From: Tomocerus qinae
Lineage: Eukaryota; Arthropoda; Collembola; Entomobryomorpha; Tomoceridae
NCBI GenBank assembly: GCA_020055645.1
Contig: CM034547.1
Span: 43,007,909-43,071,908 of the forward strand
Direction of reading: 5' to 3'
DNA length: 64,000 nucleotides
Each line of letters opens with the position of its first letter. Position 1 is the first letter of the stretch. Positions 11,701-24,060 of the stretch are shown piece after piece. A model generated the notes under the pieces. The model was given only the letters and a program-made list of their open reading frames with translations. It made no database searches and was not told the origin of the DNA. The position numbers and the translations under genes are program-made.

Positions 11701-14700
11701 TAATACCTTTTCGGTACAATACAATACCATGATGATAATCAAGCTAGATAGTAAGTACATGATTTTTTGTCCTGTGTACTATGAGTGTATGCATGATAAC
11801 ATCAGAAGTAGTAATCGTGTAAAATGATGTGTATAACCAAGTAGATATGATTGTATGAAGAATAGTCACTTTTGCAATCTTATCCTTAATCAAAATCTTC
11901 AATTTTCTTTGCTATTCACCTGAATTAGGTTGCGTTGCAGTTACATAGGATTATAGTAGGATAGAAAGGATACGGATGAAGACGAGGATGTTAGAATAAT
12001 AAATATTATGCATAAAATACATAGTTAATCCATTGTGCTATGATTTGTGATGTTGACTATAGTTAATATCTCATCAAATCTTCAACTCAGTCAACTGAAC
12101 TTACCATTGGAGATGTTTTTATGAAGAGTTGCCCTGTTTTTCACTTGTCTCGGTCTTAGATTCTTAGGAATGCTGTTGTTGCTGTCTTCACTTTCGAGGA
12201 TTGACGGCCGTACTGCATTCTTACAACGTACTGCAAATTTCACAAACAAAATGATATACATTATCTCTGTCTGGCGAATACTATATAGGATATATATCTT
12301 CAGGAGCGAGACAATAGCCCAGCAGGGAAAATAGAAAATTACTCGGAAAATTATAGCCTTGATTACGTATGAAATATTATAAGTACGTATTTTATCAAGT
12401 AGAAGCAATCAAAACAACTCTGAATTACATTGCTACACTATTACACATAAAATAATAACAGTAGGTCGTTCATAAGCTATATGTAATACAAAGTCCTATT
12501 AATCAAATTCAAAGCAAGTAAAGGGTTTTTATATTAAACCATACTAACGTAAACTACTTATTAAACTACTAGTTAACAACACTAATGGCAAGATAAAATG
12601 CCGAAGCTAAACTACGAGTTCAATAGCCTTCTTCCGTTTCCCACGATGTTACATCAACAAAAATTACTCTAATCATTGTATACAGGCTCTTCGGTTGTGC
12701 AAGTAATGGTAATTAAAAGCAAACGTGTGAGCGGATAGCACTACTAAAATAAATATAATTAGAAAAAAATAAAACCTACATTAAGAAAAAGAATGAAAAG
12801 GAAACCAAGCCAAATAGCCATAATTTGCTTACCAGTATTGCACAATTATTTGTGAGTACCTACCGGATCGAGAGACAAACTTTGAGCGAACGGATGGAGG
12901 AAAGAATGGGGAGTTGCCCGAAGTCATCAACGTGTCACTACTATCCGAATGGTACCCCGACAAGTCACTGTCTTCTTCGTCAATCAATTTTATCAGCTGA
13001 AAACCATTTTAACGCGCATTTTTTAAAGCGTACAAACTGAAAAATTTTAAGGAAAATAATAGAGAAACTGGTAAGAGGATTAAAAATATTTATTACAGCT
13101 TTAAGATTGTTGGAGTAGCGAAGCAAATTAGATGCTACGATATCACTGTCGACGAATTTCATTTTCTTCAGTTCGGTAAACTCAAATAGAGCTTCTTTGT
13201 CCGAATTTATTCTTCTGATCAGTATGGCCAGTAGGACATCCAAATTACTTCTGTCTATTGAGTCAATTGTGTTCAGAATCGATTTGTTTTTTATAAGCCG
13301 GTCTTGAATATCCTTTTCACTAAAGGAAAATCAATTAGTCACGTTTGATCTCGAGCGATACTCTGTTTATTTGCACCACGACCATAATACCTTCCTTCGT
13401 CTCATTTCACCTTCAGCCTACACGTGTGGATCGATTTCGATTTGGGGTGGGTTTCAATTTACTACTTTCAGTTTTATTCAAATGCAATACAATGCACTAG
13501 ATAATTATTCATTGTATAGTACAATTCGTCATATTAGGAAGAATTAGAAAACTCGAAAATAATTTAGCTCTTCCTTTGTTCAAACTTTAAAGATTTGCTT
13601 TTCACCACCACCATCCAACCGACCGCAGCATCCATTATCAATCTTGTTTTAAATTACAAAGGTATTCTTAATTCTCCTTTTCTTACCTGACAGCTAGTAG
13701 CCTTTGGTGAGAAACGACTTTGTCTTTCACTTCATCCACCTTGCAAATTGCAGCTTTGTATGTATCGACGACCTTTTTGAACTCTGCCCTCAAAGCTTCG
13801 TGCAAATTAACCAGAGTTTCATCCGAATTGCCTATCAACCCGTGCATTCCTTGTCCTTGAACTGTTTTGTCCACAGTTCGAATTTTTTGCTTTAGTTTGT
13901 TTGTTGGCAGTAACTGCAGTGTTGTTGTTAAATGCTAAAAGTGGAAAAATGCTCAACTGTAATACGTGCTTAGTTAACTCAACATATTTATTCAATTAGC
14001 ACTAATAGTCATTTTACCTCCCTGAAATGCAATTCTAGTGTAATTATTTTGATTTTATTATTGCAAAACTAACAATCGCAAATTGCAATATGTTTGTAGT
14101 AATGAATTTTATGTTTACTGTAAATTGTGTGCTCGCCATAATAATTACAAAGTACCTAAACGAGGCTACATTTACTGTGCATTACCTACTTCCATAAATA
14201 TTTACTTAATTGCAAATAGCAAGGCAGCTGTATTCCTGTAACATGTGTACGTGCATAATTGCCCTATTCTTACTGAGATAATTATGTTCACGTTGATTTT
14301 TCTGTCTGTATGTAAACTAGTGTAATTTAATAGACACACAGACTATACAATAGCACAACTGCTGATGAGAGTAGCGTGTGTCGTACTTTATTTTCCTCAC
14401 CAGATGCATATTTCAATGCATCTAAAACTAATTTTTGTATCATCTGTAACACAATTATTATTCTGTGCTAGACGGGACCGTTAGTTGAGATGGGAGATTG
14501 CATACATACATAACATTTTTAAGGATGAATTGATAGTAAGTAAGACAGGCCACTACATAAACTTCTCAAGTAGTTCCACGTTACGTCATAGTGAATATTA
14601 TTATCGTGTAATGCTCAAATAACTCTGAAGAATAGCACAGTAGGTGGATTTGTGAATTTCATTTCAAGCCTTGTCTCTTATTGAGGTGGGTAGGATAATA

Positions 14701-16622
14701 ATACAAAAGGAAGATGCCTCAACGCTAATCAAATCAACGAATTTGCCACGGTTATTAATTTAGGTTTTACAAACGGTGATCTACTGTTTACAAGTTACGT
14801 AACAACAAAAACTCAGTCAGTCGAGTATGTTTAGTCGTCACTATATTAGTTTATGTGGTAATTCACAAAGGTATATAATTTAGCAAATAGAAAAGATGAT
14901 GATGCATGCAATGTAAAATTAAAAACTGTGCTTAAAAAACATACCTACAGACATACTCGTAATAACATCCTGAACATAGATACATATATCGGTAACTATT
15001 ATACCACTTTATACATTCCACATTCAGTAGCGGTTAAGACACGCAATATTATTTTAATATCGGCAAGAATAAACGAAGCCTATCTCTCTTACGTGCTAAT
15101 CCTAAATACTTAGCGAACGAGTGTTGCTAGGAATTTTGTATTTATATTGACCACCTTTGCATTAGTAACTGAGCAAGCAGAACTAACATAACCTAAGATA
15201 ACACAGCTAACCAAATCAACTTGGATTATACCTACCTGTGCTCAGCTAAGTTACCGTATAAGAAAACTGTACTTCTTTCATTCTCCGTCCCTTACTTATT
15301 GTTCGTTTTGTTTACACTGGCTGATTTGCTTTGTTAGCAACTAATGCACTTTGTACTTCTCAGAATGAAAAATTCCGCAGTGACACACAGACATATCCTA
15401 TTGTCAGCATTTTTCGGAAATGTTTTTTAAAGGTGGCTTTTGCTTCTTCCATTATCCATTGTGTTCCTCCACAATTGAATACATCGCATTGTACACCTTC
15501 TGTTTTGTCTTCGCTGACATTGGGTTATTTTAGGATGAATGCAATGTGGGTAGTTCTGCTAAACACTTTAGCTGTCCACAATCAATTTAGCTAACGATCT
15601 GCTCTTCATATCCCAACTCCTAACCTTTTCACCAAACACTAACTATACCTACTTTTGCTTATTAGGTAACTAAACTAATCTCAATGCACCCCCGTTACAC
15701 TATTACAATCCATATGCAAAAGCTACTATTGTAATCATAAATTATTTACTAACCTGATGAAGGCTTTTCTCCATTTGAGAGCTGAACACTCGGGCAATGT
15801 GGCACAGTATCATATCCGTAGGCAAGTTCTCTCCACAGTCCAAAGCCTAAAAAACAGTTAAAATTTAATAGTATCCATTTCAGGTGGTAATTACAGCCTT
15901 TCAATGGTAATTATCCTCTCGCATGCAAATGTACTGTTCTCTTTCATAATAATTATGATTACCTTCCTCAGTAGACAATTGAGCAAAGGCAAACATCCTG
16001 GAAGTGAATAGTATATTATTTCCAGAGGAAACTCGTTTAAGAAAATGCGAAAATTCGGAGTACTCAATTTATTTATCACGTACTCACAATCTTCATAATT
16101 TTTCATCTCTAGAAGCTTTAGTAGCTGCAAACCGAGAAATAATTATTGTAGGTTTATAATTTTGTTAATATTACCGAAATAAGTAGATAAGTCGGGTAAA
16201 GGAACGTCAAGATAGCAAGTTTGACAAGAAATTATTATGACAAAGAGCAATTTGTCTACGATTTGATTACCTTTTTGAGAACTGTCCTTGGATTTTGATC
16301 GTAGACATCATAACCTTCTATGTAGTTGCCCGTTTTCGGGTAATGAATAAAATTAGTGAATAGATCGCCAGGATGTGGACTGTAGTCACTGTTTCGTCTT
16401 TCTTTAATCCTGGTGTGCAGTTATATAATATTATGATTTTGCATGCAAATCATCCCAATTCTCACATGGGCCATACCAACTTCATGAGTGTCAATAAATG
16501 CAAAATACGTAGTTTGATCGTAGAAGAAGGGTGATAGAGTTTAATATGAGATGTTAAAAGAGAAAATGAGTTTACCTTATTCGAGTGTCCATTTCACAGT
16601 AGCCAATATTTAATCTGGACAT
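8704..16622 (-). CDS. SPATA18: Mitochondria-eating protein (MIEAP/SPATA18) homologue, 13 exons
   Basis: Exons (minus): 16622-16576, 16409-16271, 16124-15963, 15846-15754, 13913-13687, 13319-13097, 12996-12864, 12230-12105, 9954-9771, 9664-9526, 9379-9206, 9082-8966, 8865-8704. Every junction is in phase (1926 bases, 641 residues). The C-terminal third carries the MIEAP signature: YGSVYAQARVATMDAL (family: SY-SQARLDA), the KLLFSVI helix, and the end block RNAHVRFHSSDS...YLWPAL...KGVVIT (family: YDSDF...YHVWPALM...MKGEAVT). Before it lie a short charged coiled coil (about 412-432) and a Ser/Asp-rich linker (about 285-400). Residues 1-250 are helical and longer than in vertebrates (human about 538 in total). 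In mammals the protein is p53-induced and acts in mitochondrial quality control. ATG at 16622 is the first Met of the open frame. Exon joins are seen; function is by homology. Confidence 0.8.
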
Positions 16623-19600
16623 TGTGATCGGACAGAATCCAATCGAAGGCACTAAACTGAGAAAATAGTAACTCACTAAGCGATGTTTTCACCAATGCAG
16701 ATGGGTTCTATATATATCCTCGTATTTGCTTTACTTTGTTGTGTTGTGTGAAGACTGTAGTCTGTCTGTCTATCTGTTGCGAAGACGGAAAGGAAACTGT
16801 TGCTCAGACTGTAAACTGTCATTTTTTTGGCGAAGGTGAACGTATTCCCCCAAGGCAATCTCAGTTATACCGTAAACTCGCTTTTGTACAAATTATACTT
16901 GTACATACTACATACCTAAACACTTATTAGACGATATCTAATGTACTGCCTTAATGCGAGATAGGTATACAATACAGATTGTTAGATATACGTGCCTTCT
17001 TCATTACACCCAACAAAGACTACGTTCTCCTATGGCAAGTAAATAGTTAACACATAGCCACCTCAATAGCATCCTTTTACAATCATTCTTATTCCTAGTA
17101 CTAGTTAGACTCTATTGCAATTTGCAACATTAATACCTACGCATGGAAATACATATTATAACTTCCGCTGGTTTAAAATGCTAGCTCTAGCTTATTCTCT
17201 ATCCTAGCTAATATTATACTTGGAGTCAATACTCGAAAGACATTCGCACTAGTATAATATGTCGTTTTGCCTGGATACACTCTCCCCTACATGACAAGTT
17301 TAATAATGGTACTGTTTTTAATAGGAGACAAGATAAATACAAATTAGTGAAGCTTTGCAAAGGAAGCCGGTAATGAGAATGAGACAGAGTGTGACTATTT
17401 AATACGCTGCTCTGTCTTCTTTAGCTGTAGTAATGGCAGGTAAATATATACGCACTCACCAAATATGAAATTGCTTTATTCGACATACTAACCTCCAAAT
17501 GACACAAAATATTCGGGACACGATGCAATGGGGAAAACATTTCTAATTGTACATGGTAAATTATGTGCACTACAAGCTCGTCATTTTTGTTAGCATTTAA
17601 AGTTTAATTTCATGTGAAACATGTTCATTAATGTTTCAATCTTCATTCTCAGTGTACAATACACCACATAATTATATAGTTTACTATAGTGCAATGCGAC
17701 AATCCCGTAAAGTCATGTCCATTTGTGGTCATTTAATGATTTTCTCTTACATTTCTTTTTAATCTGCTCTAAACTTCACGGCCTACGGTACCCCTCTACT
17801 TTGAACAGAACTAGTAAAGTAACTTATAGGCATTTCTCTCCCTCCTATTTCCTTATATGTAAGTATCTATTAACTTACTGTCATAATATCAACAGTTTTA
17901 TGTTAACGCTAATATTCACTTACATTTTCTCTGTAAACAAAATACCAGTTTACGCAAATATTATCAAATCAATTAAAAAATGAGAGTTAAATGCCTACTA
18001 GAGTTAAGTAGATACTTTAGTCACGCAGATATTACTACTGAGCTATAGGAGAGTGTTAATCAACATCTTTTTAAACGTTTACTGCCAACAGGACCAACAA
18101 TGTCCTTTAGGCACATTATTCGGATCATATATAAAATGAAACTGTACATCTGCATATAATTAAAAATGATGGATATAAATTAAATTAATTCACACATTGA
18201 ATTACGTACCTGCTGTGCTCTATGAGTATTTATATATACAGGAAAATAATTGTTAACATTAAATGGTAAGCTATTTATGTTGGGTGTCAGTTCACAAAAT
18301 CAATTACTCTCTCGCTGTGAGTTGTGTCTCTAATTAAATAATTGAATAATTAAATACTATTGCAAGAGTTCAGTTTAATTACTGTTTGTTTCTATATTTA
18401 CCTCTAGATTTACACTTACATTGTCAAACAGCGGATATGCATTTTTGCAACAGAAGTACAAAACGTACATGTATTGAAGTATCAATTGTTATAGTTTGCT
18501 TGCTTATGGACGTGTGTAGTATATCGGCACAGACATACAGAACGAAATCACTTACATTAACTTACATAATATCACATTCATTAAGTGCACTATATTGTGA
18601 GTACTTATTGCCAGGTACCTATAAGAATCCATTAAGTGCATTGCCTATGTCTTTAGACAGTATCCATATTTATATGCATTAGGTACTTCGAGAACATAAA
18701 GTATGATGACATCACTAATCATTCAACCATTTCCTAGGTATGTGCCCTAATGTCTTATTCTACATTGCATGAACTATTATATCGAGTTAGATGAAAACTG
18801 CAACATAATGTTTATTTTTCCTCTGCGAAGCTCTCATTCTCTAGCACACAGAAGAATTTCAGGATGTTACACGAACCTCTTATTGTCTCTTTCCTTGAAC
18901 ATGATTCCCTACTAAAACATTTTTCCATCTTGTATAAGACTAAAAATAAACTGTCCCGTATCAAGGAAGCCAAACATCACAACTCAAATAACATTCTTTA
19001 AGATCCATGAAGTGTACTGTTGAACATTTAAAAAAAAATCTATCAATACGACCTTTGATCAGTTTGCAGGTCAAAATCAAACATAAATATACTGTAATTT
19101 AGTTCGTATTGCCGTTACAATCTTTAATCAGGAATTTTCAACGTTCTGTAGACCTGCCAGGAATGTCAGTTATAATTTACTACTTACAAATTACCGTTGT
19201 ATGCTACCAAATCACGATTCTTGATGAGATGTATTAATTACTAGTCATTTACTAAATATCGACACGTGGAAATCTCATATCAAGATTACAAAGCACAAGT
19301 ACCTGAAGTACGTCAAATATTAGTAAGTGCATTTTTATTACCATCTGTAATTATAAGTAATACTGTTTAATTGTATACTAGCTTGAATTTATAAAAGGTG
19401 TTTTGATTTGCACATTCTAAAAACCTAAAACATTCATGCATGGACAGACCTTTGTTGTAGATCCTTGGAAGACCTGCTCAATATTGAAGGCAAAATTGCA
19501 TAATACCGCAGTCCGTGTCTTTTAGTCGGCGATAAGATTCTATCACCAGAAGAATTCTCTCTTTTATCAACGGTTTTGCCTTGAGTGATGATTTTACGAC

Positions 19601-20363
19601 AAGTTTCGGCTTAACAATAGTCAACTTCACCTATAGAAGATATATTTTAAAGCATGAAAGGAAACAGAAAGAAGAATGCCCATGAAAACCAATTCTAACC
19701 ACGTGTATCCGGGTTTTAAAAAGGTACTAGTAAGTAGATAGCTCAAAGAGAATAATAATATTATTGTATGCCTAAAGCCAATGCATGCAAGTACCTTAAT
19801 CAATCTATGACTCGGAAACAATTCAAATGAAAAAAGATTTATTGATTGGAGGAAACAAATAGGTGCTGGCTAAACACAAGAAAATGCTTTTAATATTTGT
19901 ATGTTGAGACGAATAAAGATGAAATCATGGCTGTGTAAAATATTTTAGGCATGGCTATGACCTGCAAGCAAGGATAAGAGAAATGCAAATAGTTTGTCCC
20001 TGGAATGGAACGAATTTTCTGAATTTAGAGAGGGTCATGGGAATTACGACCTTAGGATTGGTGCAAAAAAACACAATAATAATGTTATACATAGCTATGT
20101 TATATCAAGTAATGCAAATTGTTAACCGCTTTTTCGATTTAGATTTCATTTCTTAGCTTTAGTATTGCGAATCGTATTATTGATTAACTTTAACAATTTA
20201 ATCAATACTTATTACGAACTTCCTGAGATTTGAAATGCTTTGCTAAGGATTAGAGAAAAGGAAATATCGTTGACGCACGCCTATTGTTTGCTGTCTGCAG
20301 TCAAATCCTAATTTATATCCTAAATTTAGGTAAAGTGACAAATATAATCAATCTTCGTCTTAC
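16623..20363. other. Gene-free interval of 3.7 kb
   Basis: AT-rich. Open frames on both strands are short, lack splice partners and show no family motif. One minus frame (19821-19627) encodes two hydrophobic segments and could be an exon, but nothing confirms it. The upstream region of the MIEAP homologue would lie at its left end. Confidence 0.4.
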
Positions 20364-21110
20364 CGTGCACTGCCATTTCATTCTTGACAGCACATTTCAG
20401 AGGTTCACACTCTCTGCTGTAGTCCAAGCAAAAAACTTTACAGCCAAACCCATTTGTCGTGAAGTGTTCTTTTAACAGTGCACATTCCACTGCCTTCGCT
20501 CTGACTGTTTTATACTTCTCGTTTACAAGCAAAAAATTAAATACATCCACAACAGAAGTCTCAGGAGAAATTAATTTGCTACCTGGACCTTTTTCTTAAT
20601 TATTACCATCAAAGTAAACTACAATTTCGTTTTTGCTCCCACTTTTAAAATTACTCCTAGCCCATGCTATGTGCTCCGCTCCATACATGATACACTAATT
20701 TTCTTTGCAATTCAACTTGCAATACATTTGGTTATAGTGTTATGTTAATCCGAGACTAAAGATAATTTAATTTATGTTTTCATTCCAGGTAGCCGAATAC
20801 TAAACACAACCTCTACTTACAATGCAGACTGCTGGAAATCTGTCCATTTTCGTCAGCAGTATCAGGTGTTAAGTTAAATACTTTTAATTGTAACCTTTCA
20901 TTAAAATCACTATAATTGGGAAATAGTAAGCCGAAATACATACCTCTATTAAAACGAAAGCAATAACTAATGGTCATGATTTTGATGTTAAAGCACTGCG
21001 AGGTCTTACCGTCAGAACCAACTTCATGAAATGATGGAAATTGGAAAATGGCATTTTGGAACAATTTACAAGGGTAATAAATATTTTTTAGAATTACAAT
21101 AATCCATTGA
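20364..21110 (-). CDS. Three consecutive exons of an unrecognised gene (partial)
   Basis: On the minus strand three exons join in phase 1: one ending at 21010 (start unclear, about 21110), 20943-20821 (123 bases) and 20582-20364 (219 bases). All have GTAAG donors and pyrimidine-rich AG acceptors. The joined reading runs FQFPSFHEVGSDG / MYFGLLFPNYSDFNERLQL / ...SLHCSKLISPETSVVDVFNF, ending in a Cys-bearing stretch (FGCKVFCLDYSRECEPLKCAV). The phrase F-x-L-L-F-P-N-Y...L-x-L-x-V-x-N is reminiscent of beta-rich extracellular domains such as the IgGFc-binding N-terminal domain, but this is only an impression. I could not connect an upstream start or a downstream end. It lies 0.4 kb upstream of, and divergent to, the kinase fragment. 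Confidence 0.45.
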
Positions 21111-21525
21111 CTATGTAGGTACATGTTTATGTAGTTATAAATCTACATCCTATTAGAGTATACAAAGCCTAAAGCGGTTCAACATTGCAGTAGTTATGTA
21201 TTAGTAGTGCTTTCTAAATCGTGTAGGCGTAGGGCAAGGCAAAATTTTTTGAAATGTATCGTTTTATTGTTTGCAACTTATTACCTTGCAAATTCTGACG
21301 AACCTTAGATGTAACATGTACTAAGGTCATTCGACTAAATAAAGTCATTCCGAAATTGGTTGGAATGTTTCTACGTAGTAAGTAAGTACCTAAACCTATA
21401 AATCCCAAATCTCCACCGTAATCGTTATTCTACTAGATGATAAAGAATTTTGCAAAGGAATGCAGAGGTATAAAAAGCTTTATACACAGCAGTATAATAA
21501 CGGCTACCCAAATGTTTGATTTCAG

Positions 21526-22865
21526 CAAAATTACAATTACCGGGCAGCCGCTATAAAATTGTTGGTGTAAAAGTGGTTAGCGAAACAACTGAAGCATACA
21601 CTGAGAAAGAACGATTGGCTTTAATGAACCATCAAAATGTCTTAAAGTTTATCGGATTGGCCCATTCTGGTAAGACAACTTTTTTGCTCCTAAACCGCCA
21701 TGAATAATGCAAACATTTAGTGAAACCCAACAAGACGGAAAACTGATTTAATATTTCGTATTAAAATGCATACAGACTTGATATAAATAAAAGTTCTTAA
21801 GTATTTATGTGGGAAGAGGCTTTGTTTGATGACGGAGAGTCATTGAAAAGCAGAGCTTTAATTTTATATCATGCAAATATGTATCCTTTTTAAAGAAAAG
21901 CAAAACCAAGAAAAACTAGCATACAATACGGATGTACTTACAATAATTTGTAATTTAACGTTGATTGTTATAAATTGTTTTGTAAAAGCTAACACTGCCC
22001 CTTGGCTAGTGATTGAATTCTTGGAGAAAGGAAATCTCAAGGAGTATGTCAAATTTTTTGAATGCGATTGGGTCAGTTACCTTTTTCTTTTTTACTAATT
22101 TATCAAAATAAACTTAATACGGTTTTAAATAATGGATAAAATTTTTAGAATGCTCTTTTGAAAATGGCCTATGGAATTGCATCGGGTATGAATTACCTTC
22201 ATGGAGTGTCAAAAGTGGTTCATGGTGATTTGGCTGCAAGGAATGTCCTTGTCGGTCCCAACAATCTCGTTAAAATAGCTGACTTTGGGATTCATAACAC
22301 CACATATCCAACCGCTTACGTTTCCGATGTAAGTCTTGTGTATTGAGTTAATGCAAAACTAACAAAACACGCTACAGAGATTGTGCAAAATCAATTACGA
22401 TGAAGATAAACAGATTTCACGATATTTTTTGTACTTAGTGTGCTGACCAACCTTGTCCGATTCGATGGATGCCACCGGAAAATTATCCAGAGAAAAAAAT
22501 ACCTGCTCGTTTCACCAAGAAGGGAGACATTTGGTCTTACGGAATTGTATTGTGTGAGTTGTGGCTACATGGAACGAAGCCTTATGGTAAAATGACTGAC
22601 GAAGACGTAAGAAAAGCTAATTCATATGAAAGTATTTCATTCAGCAGATATTTCTGGGATTTGTAATTCATACCTATTGTTATCTTAGGTGATGTATCAG
22701 CTCAGGAGTAGTGCTTCACCTTTGGAATTCATGGTAGTAGAAGCGAATCCGTTTGTAATTGATGTCATGAACGACTGCTTTCGAATGGCAAAGCAACAAA
22801 GACCTACATTTTCCCAAATTCTATGTAGCTTCAGAGAAAACGTTTCTCCCAATGCAATTGCATGA
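21526..22865 (+). CDS. Tyrosine kinase, catalytic domain without its 5' exons (partial)
   Basis: Exons 21526-21669, 21989-22071, 22149-22328, 22439-22606 and 22689-22865 join in phase and end at TGA. The reading covers beta3 Lys (VGVKVV), the alphaC Glu segment ([18 protein letters not shown]), the hinge ([18 protein letters not shown]), the catalytic loop HGDLAARN, the DFG (KIADFGI), PIRWMPPEN in place of the APE triplet, and the late helices ([26 protein letters not shown]). HxDLAARN and PIRWM mark it as a tyrosine kinase. Two oddities: the usual HRD is HGD, and APE is PPE. The Gly-rich loop and anything upstream should be in an exon ending in phase 1 before 21526; I could not find it, so this may be a 5'-truncated gene or one with a distant first part. 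The catalytic Asp, Asn and Lys are kept, so activity is possible. Confidence 0.82.
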
Positions 22866-23657
22866 ACTATTTAATTAGTATTTCTAACTTAGAAATAAGC
22901 CAATATTGTCATCACAGTATTTACAAAATAGATAGTATTATCGCTATTCACATTTAGACCTATTTGCCCTGCAATTACCAACGTATAAGAAATCTTGAAG
23001 ATCTTCAATACAAAACAAAGGAAGATTTTTTGGATGGTTGATATAAATTGATTACTATTATAAACATTTTCTGAAATGAACGATACATAATATTATGGTA
23101 TAGTACAGCCAATGGCCATTCACAGAAGACTTTACCTATCACTTGATCTCATCAAATGTAAATACACCTCTATCGGTTCAAATACAAGTAGGTATAATAT
23201 TGTGAAAAGCAATTGCAATAAGAATTAAGAAATAATTTAGCATGAACATTAGAGATTTCTATTCTTTAGATTGTGAAATAAACTCTCGATTCTACAGAGT
23301 GTCCAAATACAAGTAGTTTTTCATGATGTCTGAATTTTGCATGCCATATAAAATCGCATATTAACTAAATTCTGCTTTATACGTATTTTGCATACATTAG
23401 TGTTTACTAATCTTCTAAAGAGATATTCTGCGGTTAATTGGTTACCACAAAAAGGTGCTGCACAAGAAAAGGATATCAGTATTACTATGCTTAGAGAACT
23501 ACTGCTAGTACGAATACGAATGACCATTTGAACATGTTAGTGGCACTCAGAGACAACGGATAAAGGAAATAAACCATAATCAACATACCTAAATCTTGGA
23601 CACGTCACAGTATTCACAATGACGAATAAACACAAAAATTTCCGTATTTTCCTGGAT
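22866..23657. other. Gene-free interval
   Basis: 3' flank of the kinase, with an AATAAA near 23277. A minus open frame (23527-23321) has a signal-like start but no confirmed partners; see the rejected list. Confidence 0.4.
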
Positions 23658-23881
23658 TTATTCTGAATATGACAATAAAATTAGAATAAGTTCTTCTACC
23701 GAACCGATATCATTTGTTGCACGAAGAAAATCCAAAATTTCAGATGCCTGTAGTGAAAAGGAATGAGACTTTTGTTGGAAGTCATTGTAATGCAGAGATG
23801 GATTCTGGATTATCTGGATCCAGGAGGAGTTGTATGTATGGTACATAGACACCAAGTCATTAATGTTTGTAATTGCCTTAT
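23658..23881 (-). CDS. Possible terminal exon of an unidentified gene
   Basis: After an acceptor (GATTTAG, AG at 23883-23882) a 224-base stretch on the minus strand stays open for 73 codons and stops at TAA. It reads KAITNINDLVSMYHTYN... and ...ASEILDFLRATNDIGSVEELI, an amphipathic, probably helical segment. The codon use looks protein-like, but no upstream exon in matching phase was found. The next gene to the right runs the other way, only 180 bases off. Confidence 0.3.
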
Positions 23882-24060
23882 CTAAATCATTTTAATATCA
23901 TGCAAATTGTCAAGTTGATAAATTGGAGAGAAAATTGTTTCTTGTCTCTCAGTCGCGTAACGATCGAAGTCCAGTAAACCACATTTTAAATTCTTCTGCG
24001 TAGGTATAACAAAGAGTACTAGCTTCGATTTAATTTGAAACTATTTTAGAAGAGATCATC

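Noticed and set aside
18386-18682. 98-codon plus frame
   Set aside because: Composition like random AT-rich sequence; no motif or partner exons.
19627-19821. Minus open frame with two hydrophobic segments
   Set aside because: No family motif and no confirmed splice partners; AT-rich sequence readily gives hydrophobic frames.
20284-20475. Plus frame near the unrecognised gene
   Set aside because: Antisense to an exon with good splice sites on the minus strand.
23321-23527. Minus open frame with a signal-like start and CGNQL...L phrase, at first sight like an insulin B chain
   Set aside because: The second B-chain cysteine is not at the required 11-residue spacing, and no A-chain exon or C-peptide processing site was found.
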